This document shows, piece after piece, positions 62,701 to 63,795 of a stretch of DNA of 64,000 nt (within the stretch, counting starts at the first letter, position 1; each line of letters opens with the position of its first letter). The translations under genes were made by a program, and so were the position numbers. The notes under the pieces were generated by a model, which was not told the origin of the DNA, ran no database searches, and saw only the letters and a list, made by a program, of their open reading frames with translations. This DNA comes from Lepidostoma basale (lineage: Eukaryota > Arthropoda > Insecta > Trichoptera > Lepidostomatidae): contig JAHDVF020000240.1 of the NCBI GenBank assembly GCA_022606425.2, positions 4,177,501-4,241,500 on the forward strand, given 5' to 3'.

Positions 62701-63502
62701 TCCACTCTTTAATGTTCCGCAGCCAGGACAGCTGCCTTCTAACAACTCAAATCAAAACAGTTTATCTCATCAATAGACATTACAAAATTAATTTTTAAGG
62801 CATCTATTGAGAATAGGTAAAATAATATATTGTGTATAGTATACTACCAGAAACGCACGAGAGATGGTTCGACATTAGGAAGACAGGATACTCTCCAGAA
62901 TTAAGAGTATTTGCCTTCTGAACATACTTTCACTAATATAAAAGACATCGATCTCCGAGGAGACCTAGTTCAGCAGATTAATTGCTCTTCCAACTGGTGT
63001 AACCAGAGGCAGGTTGGTTCTGGCGGCCGGTAGGTAAAACAATCTATGCTGTCGCTGTCGGAGATATCTATCAGAGACAAAAAGCCGAACACCCTCCTTT
63101 TCTCCCCTTAACAAATGACCCAAATATGAGACCTTTCTAACATTCACACTCGACAACAGCTCTCTATTGGCTCTGGCTCTCTGTAGAGTACGTCTGCATT
63201 ACTGACCGTATCGGTCCACGGTATACGGAGCATTCTGCGGTATATTCACATCTCAAACGCCTCCAACCGGTTAATTTCATTCAGAGAGTCCAAGTTTTAC
63301 AGCCATATAGTAGAACAGACCATATAAAACATTTAACCAGTCAAATAAATAACGGGAAACTACTACATTAGAAAAATTATAAAATAAAAAAATCTTACCA
63401 TTTGGATGTGGTTTCCAAGTCCACCCTATGATAGGATGCCGTGAACTGAAATTTGGCCGCTCTCTTGTTGACTCTCTGCAGCCTCTTCCAGACCGAAGTC
63501 AT
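23647..63502 (-). CDS. EHBP1: EHBP1, EH domain-binding protein 1, complete 22-exon gene
   Basis: Joining the 22 exons listed below gives 3261 nt, 1086 residues plus stop, with every splice phase consistent. Order: N-terminal C2-type domain (residues about 1-164, starts MTSVWKRLQRV like the human protein); linker with the DDFEEDD acidic patch; calponin-homology domain (about 355-460, motif WTDGRAFCAIIHHFRP); disordered linker; basic helices LKERARQLLE (about 742) and LRERARKLIAE (about 795); bMERB/DUF3585 helical domain (about 925-1060); C-terminal CaaX box CSIQ (human CVLQ). Known family role: a peripheral membrane adaptor that binds Rab8/Rab10-type GTPases through bMERB and actin through CH, acting in endocytic recycling and, in flies, in exocyst and Notch/Scabrous traffic. 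The start Met is fixed by homology and by an in-frame TAG 18 codons upstream. No NPF motif is found. Introns are full of transposons. The gene is intact by every test I can make. Confidence 0.96.
23799..24441. mobile_element. Candidate solo LTR
   Basis: GC-richer block with ends TTGGGGG and CCCCGACA and a 5-bp direct repeat AATCT outside (23794-23798, 24442-24446). Inside on the + strand are a TATA-like ttttatatg (about 24231) and AATAAA (about 24294), as expected of an LTR promoter and R-region. Two short opposing frames are unconvincing. It lies in EHBP1's last intron. Confidence 0.55.
24445..25085. other. EHBP1 intron 21, no gene
   Basis: ttaactctttgcacgctaac at 24893 resembles a piggyBac-type terminus. 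No partner end is identified. Confidence 0.35.
25095..25815 (+). mobile_element. RTE-like LINE 3' part, young copy
   Basis: A 199-residue frame covers LEQVVEFVYLGSMFTRDGRV, KARMAVHNGVLLPTLMYGSE, GSLRWFGHMERMNEERMVKK and RGRPRKTWHDQINQILNVGH. One frameshift precedes the C-terminus, then a (GTTA)n tail. An A-rich 8-bp target duplication AAAAAACA is possible. Confidence 0.92.
25820..26445. other. EHBP1 intron 21, no gene
   Basis: AT-rich. The 82-codon frame at 25988-26236 has no family. Confidence 0.35.
26457..27381 (-). mobile_element. RTE-like LINE, 5'-truncated, longest open copy
   Basis: A 925-bp insert flanked by ACTGCGATAGAA (26445-26456, 27382-27393). On the - strand 300 codons are open: LSVSCLLYADDAVLIA (RT catalytic YADD), VMNVSKSKVMVFEKEE, FTYLGSMFTRDG, the C-terminal RWFGHMERMDESRMVKK and RGRPRKTWHDQINQLLKGGH. 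It ends in a (GTTA)n tail. Endonuclease and N-terminal RT are missing. It sits in EHBP1 intron 21 in the same orientation as the gene. Confidence 0.93.
27413..27601 (-). CDS. EHBP1: EHBP1 exon 21, bMERB domain end
   Basis: Acceptor tctcacag, donor gtgagt. Residues 998-1060: ELRELLGVDEWSKSENQRGR and LLSELMMVVDARNQLVHHL, the last bMERB helices. Confidence 0.95.
27633..28145 (-). mobile_element. RTE-like LINE 3' part, TTTG-tail subfamily
   Basis: On the - strand: MYGSEAWNWQKKDESRINAV, VKKVYVNDVNGVRSRGRPRK, and a (TTTG)n tail. A small deletion removes part of the WFGHMERM region. Confidence 0.88.
28145..28686. other. EHBP1 intron 20, no gene
   Basis: agtcctgtaaacgcctcgg near 28265 is a scrap of Rep-Z. 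The rest is AT-rich. Confidence 0.4.
28687..28772 (-). CDS. EHBP1: EHBP1 exon 20, bMERB domain
   Basis: Acceptor ttatcag, donor gtaagt. Residues 970-997. ALMARWFTLVNKKNALLRRQ matches the family motif W-F-x-L-V-N-K-K-N-A-L. Confidence 0.95.
28836..28900. mobile_element. pogo/Tigger-like terminus fragment
   Basis: acgtcgtttatccggatgtc and cgtcaattatccggac resemble the TATCCGGA-rich ends of jerky/Tigger-type pogo elements. No partner end. Confidence 0.35.
29090..29210 (-). repeat. Element F arm with hammerhead-like motif
   Basis: On the - strand: AACTGAAGAAGGACTGGTTG then TCCAAAACATGTC, a decayed CUGAAGA / stem / AAAA-CAUG-UC. The flank tactttgtatatacaaca also occurs at 61310. Confidence 0.45.
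29228..29512 (+). mobile_element. LINE 3' fragment, family H-like
   Basis: VLKWRWACRVARSSDDRQT, RNPGRPQLRWSDDI, ENAYVQEWTDIG and an ATGATGACG end, with one frameshift. Confidence 0.75.
29539..29673 (-). CDS. EHBP1: EHBP1 exon 19, bMERB domain start
   Basis: Acceptor ttttcag, donor gtgagt. Residues 925-969. EMEALEREQTAIDQQAAILE and LRAVMESGQSE match helix 1 of the bMERB/DUF3585 domain. Confidence 0.95.
29765..30340. mobile_element. pogo/Tigger-like MITE, 576 bp
   Basis: Inverted ends CAGTGAAACCCGGATTTTAC and CAGTGAAACCCCGATTTTAC, TA on both sides (29763-29764, 30341-30342), and no transposase. It is homologous along its length to 47854-48451. Confidence 0.9.
30420..30559 (-). CDS. EHBP1: EHBP1 exon 18
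   Basis: Acceptor caaag, donor gtaaga. Residues 878-924, ending SFVELMDRISPDKDSYIMRG just before the bMERB domain. Phase 0 end. Confidence 0.88.
30644..30754 (-). CDS. EHBP1: EHBP1 exon 17
   Basis: Acceptor tttaag, donor gtaaga. Residues 841-877, a Ser/Asn-rich linker (SLDSSPARSIKSESRANSDS). Identified by phase and position only. Confidence 0.82.
30780..31295 (+). mobile_element. LINE 3' fragment, family G
   Basis: TSKMKTLRTIAGKTLKDRV-type sequence, ccataacg-type RP segment and a terminal AAGAAAGAAG. Many stops. Confidence 0.85.
31297..32245 (-). mobile_element. jockey-like LINE 3' part
   Basis: On the - strand: DLGIIYESRLTFRAHIERIC, LRVLYNALVRSRLESGSVIW, then after frame breaks LPLVTPVRRAISLLNAVSSE, FHVSESTFRGQILL and the (GATTT)n tail (31297-31324). 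C-terminal half of the RT. Confidence 0.92.
32365..32600 (-). mobile_element. RTE-like LINE scrap
   Basis: Recognisable only at nucleotide level (gtgccgtgttttccttggtc, tccaacgtgtccaaacc). Confidence 0.6.
32605..32985 (-). mobile_element. jockey-like 3' end joined to RTE-like scrap
   Basis: 32605-32882 is the jockey 3' end (LPLVTPVGRAINLLNAVSSE on the - strand). 32885-32985 is an RTE piece (MMAVHNGVLL). One lies inside the other's former copy. Confidence 0.75.
33058..33140 (-). CDS. EHBP1: EHBP1 exon 16
   Basis: Acceptor atttcag, donor gtgtgc. Residues 813-840 (VEVLTAAQALAEQQYA). The non-canonical +3 to +6 of the donor (gtgtgc) makes it a weak site. Confidence 0.82.
33190..33310 (+). mobile_element. 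tRNA-like SINE, family 2
   Basis: tagtggtctaggga resembles an A box. The 3' part ggattccttcttcataataa is shared with 4985-5020. Confidence 0.5.
33310..33435 (+). mobile_element. LINE fragment, family H-like
   Basis: ETTTLTAKRGRKKRSMKRQI and LCESLRDKIRNEEIRHQT, ending where the minisatellite begins. Confidence 0.6.
33436..34560. repeat. 15-bp minisatellite, about 1.1 kb, with higher-order copies
   Basis: Unit GAGACACATTGAGGT with variants (ACACCAA, GTTGAGA, GAGAGATAC). Longer blocks recur: the cactcgggctgaga block at 33443 and 34038, and the cagtgacacggatgag block at 33771 and 34203. The unit is a multiple of three, so all frames stay open on both strands and give repeats such as TEVRHIEVRH and CLTSMCLTSV. 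It lies inside EHBP1 intron 15. The repeat ORFs are not genes. Confidence 0.97.
34576..34658 (-). CDS. EHBP1: EHBP1 exon 15
   Basis: Acceptor ttttag, donor gtaact. Residues 786-812 (ARQAKLRERARKLIAETKAG), the second conserved basic helix. The exon abuts the minisatellite intron. Confidence 0.94.
34830..34965 (-). mobile_element. RTE-like LINE scrap
   Basis: tccatatgtccaaaccatct and gatgcaatcatctgccttac. Confidence 0.7.
34965..35235 (-). other. Unassigned open frame next to LINE debris
   Basis: The - strand frame (34922-35191) includes RYDGRLFQADGPATAKAQSL and FGSTNLPIAEKFTERS. I do not recognise it. It may be the C-terminus of an unidentified retroelement, since it is fused to RTE sequence and sits in an intron. 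Confidence 0.3.
35235..35755 (+). mobile_element. LINE 3' part, family I
   Basis: 149 open codons: KLRQRMIKCYIWSVLLYGCE, EAFDMWIYRRMLRIQWTD, VGRRQPSWLRNIKEWTGI, ending IANVEGT. RT C-terminal region of a non-LTR element. Confidence 0.88.
35822..36235. other. RTE scrap then AT-rich intron
   Basis: 35822-35875 is an RTE piece on the - strand. The rest to 36235 is A-rich, nothing recognised. Confidence 0.45.
36237..37430 (-). mobile_element. RTE-like LINE copies interrupted by LINE I
   Basis: RTE 3' parts at 36237-36470, 36926-37258 and a second copy at 37258-37430 (with (GTTA)n tail at 37258). The first is split by family I (36480-36925). All are heavily decayed. Confidence 0.75.
36480..36925 (-). 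mobile_element. LINE 3' part, family I
   Basis: On the - strand: NDNINLKLRQRMIKCYVWSV, LKIPWTDMATNTEVLRRARV, SRRQMSWLRNVRKR. Same family as 35235-35755 but opposite orientation. Confidence 0.88.
37624..37782 (-). CDS. EHBP1: EHBP1 exon 14
   Basis: Acceptor caatcag, donor gtttga. Residues 733-785, exactly 53 codons. LLSRHDKLKERARQLLEATR matches the conserved helix of vertebrate EHBP1 (LLSRQEELKERAR). Confidence 0.94.
37908..38833 (+). mobile_element. mariner-like transposon, decayed, with TIRs
   Basis: Ends ggcatatccagaaattaagt and the inverse of acttactgtctggatatgcc, flanked by TA (37906-37907, 38834-38835), 926 bp. Catalytic remnants include LHDNA-like and HSPDLAPSD-like text out of frame. 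A clean 62-codon C-terminus (38549-38737) reads KWFSTDEEVKEEMEKWMKGL and ends YVEK. Confidence 0.85.
38835..39470. other. EHBP1 intron 13, AT-rich, no gene
   Basis: Poly-A/T runs and short unassigned frames. Confidence 0.4.
39474..40055 (+). mobile_element. mariner-like transposon, 5'-truncated
   Basis: RSGRPSVSDETIAKVEAAML and RRLTVRELSEMIPDVSKTTI are the mariner linker helix region. A deletion then joins HPPYSPDLAPSDYHLFPDLK and HGLAGYFYDQGIKKMK. The right terminus tacggacaaccctcg is next to TA (40056-40057). The left end is missing. Confidence 0.85.
40060..40495. other. EHBP1 intron 13, no gene
   Basis: AT-rich, nothing recognised. Confidence 0.4.
40500..40642 (-). CDS. EHBP1: EHBP1 exon 13
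   Basis: Acceptor cattgcag, donor gtaagc. Residues 685-732 (MKEQKILEIKGDEF). The GTTA tail of a Rep-X copy lies about 13-16 bases upstream of the acceptor. Confidence 0.87.
40657..41045 (-). mobile_element. Rep-X retroposon
   Basis: GTTA tail at 40657-40675, RTE-like 3' end, gcgggagatgcc head, then body to aggcacttaaaacaatccaac. Internal deletions relative to 56738-57273. Confidence 0.85.
41050..41365. other. EHBP1 intron 12, no gene
   Basis: AT-rich, nothing recognised. Confidence 0.4.
41366..41610 (+). mobile_element. tRNA-derived SINE, family 1
   Basis: cttcgtggcagagtggcaag (A-box region), GGTTCGATTCC (B box), body and AATAAT tail as at 13186-13430. Confidence 0.88.
41607..42135 (-). 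mobile_element. jockey-like LINE 3' part
   Basis: On the - strand: MREFGSCPWLYPTAFLLGML, RTNLLLVMPVGRAIKLLI, FHIRESTFRRQILL, then the tail tgattatt. Confidence 0.88.
42223..42384 (-). CDS. EHBP1: EHBP1 exon 12
   Basis: Acceptor gcatcag, donor gtgagt. Residues 631-684. It carries TDPFGSDEEDEPQE, a DPF tripeptide in an acidic setting resembling the NPFGDPDSEEP region of the vertebrate protein. Confidence 0.88.
42500..42640. repeat. Inverted-repeat element D with hammerhead-like centre
   Basis: gttaaaatccactaatattt on the left is the inverse of aacattagtggattttaact on the right. In the centre the - strand reads CCAGAAGATTGCAGcgaGCT then GCCGAAACTGG. Confidence 0.7.
42671..43180 (-). mobile_element. 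RTE-like LINE 3' part
   Basis: (GTTA)n tail at 42671-42682. Recognised through accatcatgccgtctctccg and MAVHNGVLVPTLMYGSE-type end. Many frame breaks. Confidence 0.85.
43220..43500. other. Rep-Y copy and unassigned intron
   Basis: ggaaatgtcatgttttgtct at 43246 is a - strand Rep-Y motif. 43300-43500 is unassigned. Confidence 0.4.
43518..43858 (-). CDS. EHBP1: EHBP1 exon 11
   Basis: Acceptor ttctag, donor gtgagt. Residues 517-630, a Ser/Pro/Lys-rich linker including KDVKDMLFASSKNIFGKVL. No recognised domain. Phase fits both neighbours. Confidence 0.88.
43905..44352 (+). mobile_element. RTE-like LINE 3' part
   Basis: EAWNWQKKDESRINAVKMKS, IMKGSLLWFGHMKRIDGERM, RGRPRKTWLDQIN. It is truncated before the tail and has one frameshift. 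Confidence 0.88.
44490..44615 (+). repeat. Rep-Y copy
   Basis: aatgccttagaagggtgaaa then CATGTCATTCCC, and the arm aataaaacttctagaaaact with acatcattattcaagaaac. Confidence 0.65.
44622..44775. mobile_element. jockey-like and RTE-like scraps
   Basis: 44622-44690 is a - strand jockey piece. 44690-44775 is a + strand RTE 3' end with a GTTAGTTAGTTTA tail that stops about 15 bases from the exon 10 donor. Confidence 0.65.
44792..44942 (-). CDS. EHBP1: EHBP1 exon 10
   Basis: Acceptor ccatcag, donor gtatga. Residues 467-516 (SSYTIGRFNTDKDTDISVE, EILTMRQKRMEAQ). The family shows a similar YKVGNYETDTN segment just after the CH domain. Confidence 0.9.
44965..45033 (+). mobile_element. LINE scrap, family H-like
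   Basis: tactagctaccctcacagcg resembles 33318-33340. Confidence 0.45.
45034..45649 (-). mobile_element. piggyBac-like element, C-terminal remnant
   Basis: Both ends are TTAACCCTTA in inverted orientation (TTAA at 45034-45037 and at 45646-45649). On the - strand it encodes the piggyBac Cys-rich C-terminal domain: FIAKLDKGSKDCTVCSNRK, then after a one-base frame slip WFCETCSRKPGLHPGDCF and a terminal YHIMQNYK before TAG near 45104. The catalytic core is gone. A Tigger-type end (45583-45608) lies inside. Confidence 0.75.
45583..45608. mobile_element. pogo/Tigger-like MITE end fragment
   Basis: gtaaaatccgggtttcactg followed by TA matches the right end of the MITEs at 30340 and 48451. Confidence 0.7.
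45663..45865 (-). CDS. EHBP1: EHBP1 exon 9, CH domain C-half
   Basis: Acceptor acttcag, donor gtgagt. Residues 399-466. The NNIRIALKASEALGVPGVF and LLTYLHQLRALF helices complete the CH domain. Confidence 0.96.
45905..46190 (+). mobile_element. RTE-like LINE 3' end
   Basis: IMKGSLRWFGHMERMNEERM, VNGTRNRGRPRKTWHDQINQ, deletion, then a (GTTA)n tail. Confidence 0.9.
46397..46595 (-). CDS. EHBP1: EHBP1 exon 8, CH domain N-half
   Basis: Acceptor ttgtcag, donor gtgagt. Residues 333-398. DLLQWCQQVTRDYPG and SSWTDGRAFCAIIHHFRP are the first helices of the calponin-homology domain. Confidence 0.96.
46650..47395 (-). mobile_element. RTE-like LINE 3' part split by SINE 1
   Basis: Tail and C-terminus at 46650-46985 and the upstream part (MAVHNGVLM, MYGSEAWNWQK-type) at 47249-47395, with a SINE between. 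Confidence 0.88.
46988..47248 (-). mobile_element. tRNA-derived SINE, family 1, inserted in RTE
   Basis: On the - strand: A box TGGCCGAGTGG near 47236, B box GGTTCGATTCC near 47185, body and an AAT-type tail at 46980-46995. Confidence 0.9.
47416..47794 (-). CDS. EHBP1: EHBP1 exon 7
   Basis: Acceptor ttttcag, donor gtgagt. Residues 207-332, a Ser/Thr/Pro-rich low-complexity linker (TPTASTPLDPLKIPPS) between the C2-type and CH domains. In vertebrates this linker carries NPF motifs; here none is present. Confidence 0.9.
47854..48451. mobile_element. pogo/Tigger-like MITE, 598 bp
   Basis: Ends cagtgaaagccggattttac and the inverse of gtaaaataggggtttcactg, TA flanks (47852-47853, 48452-48453), inner homology to 29765-30340 (ttggcgc..ttcggccgtgattgg). 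No transposase. Confidence 0.9.
48462..48580 (+). mobile_element. LINE 3' scrap, AAG-tail
   Basis: Encodes WMRIAQDRREWK and ends GCTGAAGAAGAAGAAAA beside the exon 6 donor. Confidence 0.6.
48589..48712 (-). CDS. EHBP1: EHBP1 exon 6
   Basis: Acceptor gatgcag, donor gtaata. Residues 165-206, with DEDMQSMASMMS and the acidic DDFEEDD segment conserved in the family. A LINE 3' tail lies within about 10 bases of the donor. Confidence 0.93.
48800..49035 (-). repeat. Rep-Z dispersed repeat
   Basis: The inverse of 14060-14330, including agcgatcgct and ccaatgacaggtcataagtc. Confidence 0.75.
49374..49580 (+). repeat. Rep-W dispersed repeat
   Basis: Nearly identical to 63796-64000 (ctacctatttgaacgta, gatacgcgcgtgtgccatca). 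It contains the inverted pair GTACGTGATACG / CGTATCACGTAC. Confidence 0.85.
49608..50048 (-). mobile_element. RTE-like LINE 3' part
   Basis: (GTTA)n tail at 49608-49626. On the - strand: RGRLRKTWHDQINQILNVGH, ARDVCQDRTVWRSILSAYPS, and upstream VLVPTLMYGSEAWNWQKKDE. Confidence 0.9.
50060..50460 (-). mobile_element. jockey-like LINE C-terminus, second type
   Basis: On the - strand: SLESRRKGTLMILGFKILRN, LLECYGLNAADRYARARRHD, ending FNHPTFGIFSEKRA. This arrangement (last RT helix, then R-x-R-x-x-L-x-x-I-P) is typical of jockey/I-clade C-termini, but the family differs from 31297-32245. Confidence 0.7.
50563..50624 (-). CDS. EHBP1: EHBP1 exon 5
   Basis: Acceptor ttcacag, donor gtaagt. Residues 145-164 (SLEVTISSVLLREGSA), the last strand of the C2-type domain. 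Phase 2 end. Confidence 0.92.
50699..51002 (-). mobile_element. LINE fragment, family P
   Basis: On the - strand: LRPVWRSSSISRKLKLQIFS, LLYGCETWKSTADVIGK, YWPQTVSNAVRWTMAGEKPI. It ends just outside the mariner at 51009. Confidence 0.88.
51009..51594 (+). mobile_element. mariner (Mos1-like) deletion derivative, 586 bp, perfect TIRs
   Basis: 30-bp perfect terminal inverted repeats (TTAGGTGTATAACTTTGCTT...) flanked by TA (51007-51008, 51595-51596). A 101-codon ORF (51182-51487) holds the mariner N-terminal DNA-binding region: LILCFNMKKSAAEAHRMLS, RTCREWFQRFKNGDFNIED, EDAELEALLDQD. A deletion then joins, out of frame, the extreme C-terminus RWEKVVASDGQYFES. No catalytic residues remain. Confidence 0.93.
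51655..51996 (+). mobile_element. Rep-X retroposon
   Basis: Body from aaataaacacaaaagtccgg, head gttggacgatcaaagtgtgc, RTE-like 3' end, GTTAGATAGTTAGTTA tail stopping next to the exon 4 donor at 52006. Confidence 0.88.
52007..52126 (-). CDS. EHBP1: EHBP1 exon 4
   Basis: Acceptor attacag, donor gtttgt. Residues 105-144, exactly 40 codons (GKRRRIAQTAINLRPLA...). The 3' tail of a Rep-X retroposon ends about 10 bases from this donor. Confidence 0.93.
52290..52380 (+). mobile_element. LINE scrap, family G
   Basis: EDILRWGRSRRRLRRDHVDR-type sequence. Confidence 0.6.
52383..53400 (-). mobile_element. RTE-like LINE 3' part with RT palm
   Basis: (GTTA)n tail at 52383-52393, decayed C-terminus, then a 156-codon frame (52780-53250) with MSVSCLLYADDAVLLADNKH, MMNVNKSKVMIFEKEE, FVYLGSMFTRDGRVERDIER. 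53255-53400 repeats the MYGSEAWNWQ region from another copy. Confidence 0.92.
53569..54164 (+). mobile_element. piggyBac-like element, internally deleted
   Basis: Ends TTAACCCATTGCAACACAAA and the inverse TTAACCCATTGCACCACTAA; 596 bp with TTAA at both borders. A 51-codon frame starts at 53801 (next entry). No catalytic Asp region is left. Confidence 0.85.
53801..53956 (+). pseudogene. piggyBac-like transposase N-terminus, 51 residues
   Basis: Starts MAKRTHKQTHRACNISSNED, then an acidic stretch IFLESGSENEVDAYSSDF, as in piggyBac N-termini, and stops at TAA 53954-53956. Truncated by internal deletion. Confidence 0.6.
54207..54318 (-). CDS. EHBP1: EHBP1 exon 3
   Basis: Acceptor ttttcag, donor gtgagt. 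Residues 67-104 with VIWAVPDNHTIAVTLFRD and EDKDWIFILED, closely matching the vertebrate C2-type domain. It ends in phase 0. Confidence 0.95.
54376..54570 (+). mobile_element. LINE 3' fragment, family G
   Basis: IIIAGKTLRDRAKNIRIREI and CEVEDIIRWSRQRKRDW, cut by the following RTE piece. Confidence 0.85.
54572..55370 (+). mobile_element. RTE-like LINE 3' part split by SINE 1
   Basis: RRVGAGNKVNGALKVVIANK, broken WFGHLERMNEERM, gaccgaggaaaacatggcac, then SINE at 55018-55267, then the RTE end and tail to 55370. Confidence 0.88.
55018..55267 (-). mobile_element. tRNA-derived SINE, family 1, inserted in RTE
   Basis: On the - strand: A box TGGCCGAGTGG near 55257, B-box-like GGTTCGATTCC near 55215, ATT tail at 55018-55034. 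Confidence 0.9.
55640..55785 (+). mobile_element. RTE-like LINE fragment and (ATT)n tract
   Basis: MNKCMKEVKGLDAGAKMRRM lies just 5' of the RT YADD region in this family. Interrupted by an ATT microsatellite at 55760-55785. Confidence 0.7.
55790..56600. other. EHBP1 intron 2, no gene; imperfect 152-bp-period duplication
   Basis: TTAACCCTTAACGTACCG at 55825 resembles a piggyBac end without a found partner. acgtatgataaaggc...acgttcaagacaacgagta at 56141 recurs at 56293 as acgtatgagaaaaggcc...acgttcaaaacagcgagta. Confidence 0.5.
56606..56737 (+). repeat. Inverted-repeat element C, compact copy with hammerhead-like core
   Basis: Left arm ttaaaacacgttttttccac, right arm its inverse with gtggaaaaaaacagtgtttt. 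The centre holds a hairpin AACGATATaaactcATATCG (about 56638), then ATGATGA (56666-56672), AAGG..CCTT stem II, GAAA (56687-56690), CATG and TC (56695-56696). Confidence 0.7.
56738..57273 (-). mobile_element. Rep-X retroposon, full length 536 bp
   Basis: Flanked by the 12-bp direct repeat ACAGTGTTTTAA (56726-56737, 57274-57285). On the - strand: 5' gttggttggttttaagtgcc, AT-rich body, head with B-box-like ggttcgcaaccc and an inverted gcgggagatg/cgtctcccgc pair, then about 60 bp identical in pattern to the RTE LINE 3' end and a (GTTA)n tail. It has no ORF, so it must be mobilised in trans, most simply by the RTE. Confidence 0.88.
57318..57435 (-). mobile_element. tRNA-derived SINE, family 1, 3' part only
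   Basis: ATT tail, gagccaaatcgatgtaaagg and gtgattctcgtgacatgtga, 5'-truncated. Confidence 0.8.
57455..57780 (+). mobile_element. RTE-like and jockey-like scraps
   Basis: 57455-57550 RTE (VYVNDVNGTRNIGRPRKT). 57550-57610 jockey end (VASEVDIFRIRD). 57745-57780 RTE scrap. Confidence 0.6.
57819..57914 (-). CDS. EHBP1: EHBP1 exon 2
   Basis: Acceptor tttacag, donor gtatgt. Residues 35-66, including the conserved KLSVVWSRRSRR strand of the C2-type domain. Confidence 0.93.
58030..58775 (-). mobile_element. RTE-like LINE 3' parts, two copies
   Basis: 58030-58160 is a decayed end. 58165-58775 is a better copy with 167 open codons on the - strand: VPTHMYGSEAWSWQKKDESR, KKGSLKRFGHMEQMDEGRMI, RGRPRNTWHDRMNQLLKGGH, and a (GTTA)n tail. 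Confidence 0.92.
58805..58870 (-). ncRNA. Hammerhead-like motif, family A, degenerate cleavage site
   Basis: On the - strand: CTGATGA (58854-58848), stem II GTCAA/TTGAT, GAAAC (58830-58826), palindrome CAGCTG, then GTA in place of GTC. Core is complete. Activity is unknown. Confidence 0.5.
58870..59092. other. EHBP1 intron 1, no gene
   Basis: tgtcaatttgaataattt... and its near inverse around 59030 (gacataggaacaaatacaca) suggest an inverted-repeat body of element A. Confidence 0.4.
59735..59790 (-). ncRNA. Hammerhead ribozyme-like motif, full core consensus
   Basis: On the - strand: CTGATGA (59779-59773), six-base stem II GTCAAC/GTTGAT closing ATTA, GAAAC (59755-59751), self-complementary CAGCTG, GTC (59746-59744). 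These are the invariant elements of a minimal type I hammerhead. Stem I can form only about two to five pairs, so activity alone is doubtful. The palindromic stem III would favour dimers. Confidence 0.55.
59785..59832 (+). ncRNA. Hammerhead-like motif, partner of the - strand copy
   Basis: CTGATGA (59790-59796), stem II, GGAAC where GAAAC is expected (59814-59818), then GTC (59823-59825). One core mutation. Confidence 0.45.
59850..60640 (-). mobile_element. RTE-like LINE 3' part, TTG-tail copy
   Basis: On the - strand 247 open codons: MMNVRKSKVMVFEREEQMTV, FVYLGSMFTADARTDSDVER, GSLRWFGHMERMDGERMVKK, RGRPRKTWHDQINQILKVGH. The tail is (GTT)n, seen as aacaacaacaac on the + strand. It is nested in the insertion above. 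Confidence 0.93.
60820..61005. other. EHBP1 intron 1, no gene
   Basis: AT-rich, nothing recognised. Confidence 0.4.
61006..61172 (+). repeat. Direct duplication, first copy
   Basis: aaagtactttgaaatcataa to gtttctacgatcatac, matching 61808-61975 with scattered changes. Confidence 0.85.
61177..61806 (+). mobile_element. RTE-like LINE 3' part between direct duplications
   Basis: ERRVGAGNKVNGTLKVVIAN, a foreign 85-bp piece (61253-61338) also seen near 29050-29125, then AWNWQKDENRINAVEMRSLR, RGRPRKTWHDQINQILNVGH and a (GTTA)n tail. Confidence 0.9.
61808..61980 (+). repeat. Direct duplication, second copy
   Basis: aagtactttgaaatcataaa to gtttctacgatcgtac. Confidence 0.85.
62105..62290. repeat. 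Inverted-repeat element B, complete, two hammerhead-like arms
   Basis: tttatttcgacagcgaccgg at about 62150 is the exact inverse of ccggtcgctgtcgaaataaa near 62233. Each arm has GCCAxx/xxTGGC, CGAAA, CCGG, TC. Outer flanks aaaacaatgt / acattgtttt extend the inverted repeat. Confidence 0.75.
62305..62585 (+). mobile_element. LINE 3' fragment, family C
   Basis: MMYGCETWCLSERDKRRLKP and YRRLLGISWRDHITNEEVLQ, cut at 62585. Confidence 0.88.
62588..63340 (-). mobile_element. LINE I fragment split by a jockey-like 3' end
   Basis: Family I at 62588-62748 (WLRNIKEWTGI-type) and 63090-63340. The jockey piece is at 62750-63090, with tail near 62750 and LPLVTPVGRAINLLN on the - strand. Confidence 0.8.
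63399..63502 (-). CDS. EHBP1: EHBP1 exon 1 (start codon)
   Basis: ATG is at 63502-63500 and the donor gtaaga lies below 63399. It encodes residues 1-34, the start of the C2-type domain, and leaves two bases of a Trp codon. An in-frame TAG at 63556-63554 with no ATG between makes this the first usable start. Confidence 0.95.
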
Positions 63503-63669
63503 GGCTCTTTGCTTCAACTCGCCTCCACAGATATAGTCGCTGCTTCGACGCTTCTAAATTCAGTATTGTCGCTTGTGTTTGCTATCATTGTGGTTTCAGG
63601 ATAAACGGTATATACGTCCGATGCATTCGTTGTATGGTTTTCCAGATAAAGCTTCAGGGTCCTCGTAAT
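63503..63669 (-). other. EHBP1: EHBP1 5' UTR with possible upstream splice acceptor
   Basis: Non-coding sequence continues upstream of the ATG. A ttgttttgtag acceptor-like site ends at 63670, so the first non-coding exon and the promoter probably lie beyond the window. Inference only. Confidence 0.4.
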
Positions 63670-63795
63670 CTACAAAACAAGGAAGTAACCGATAAAAATG
63701 TATTTATAACATTATTTTTAACAAAACCACTTAATACTACCCGAGACAAATACATTTATTTCGATATTCAGCACAAGATCTTTTGACGTTTAACC

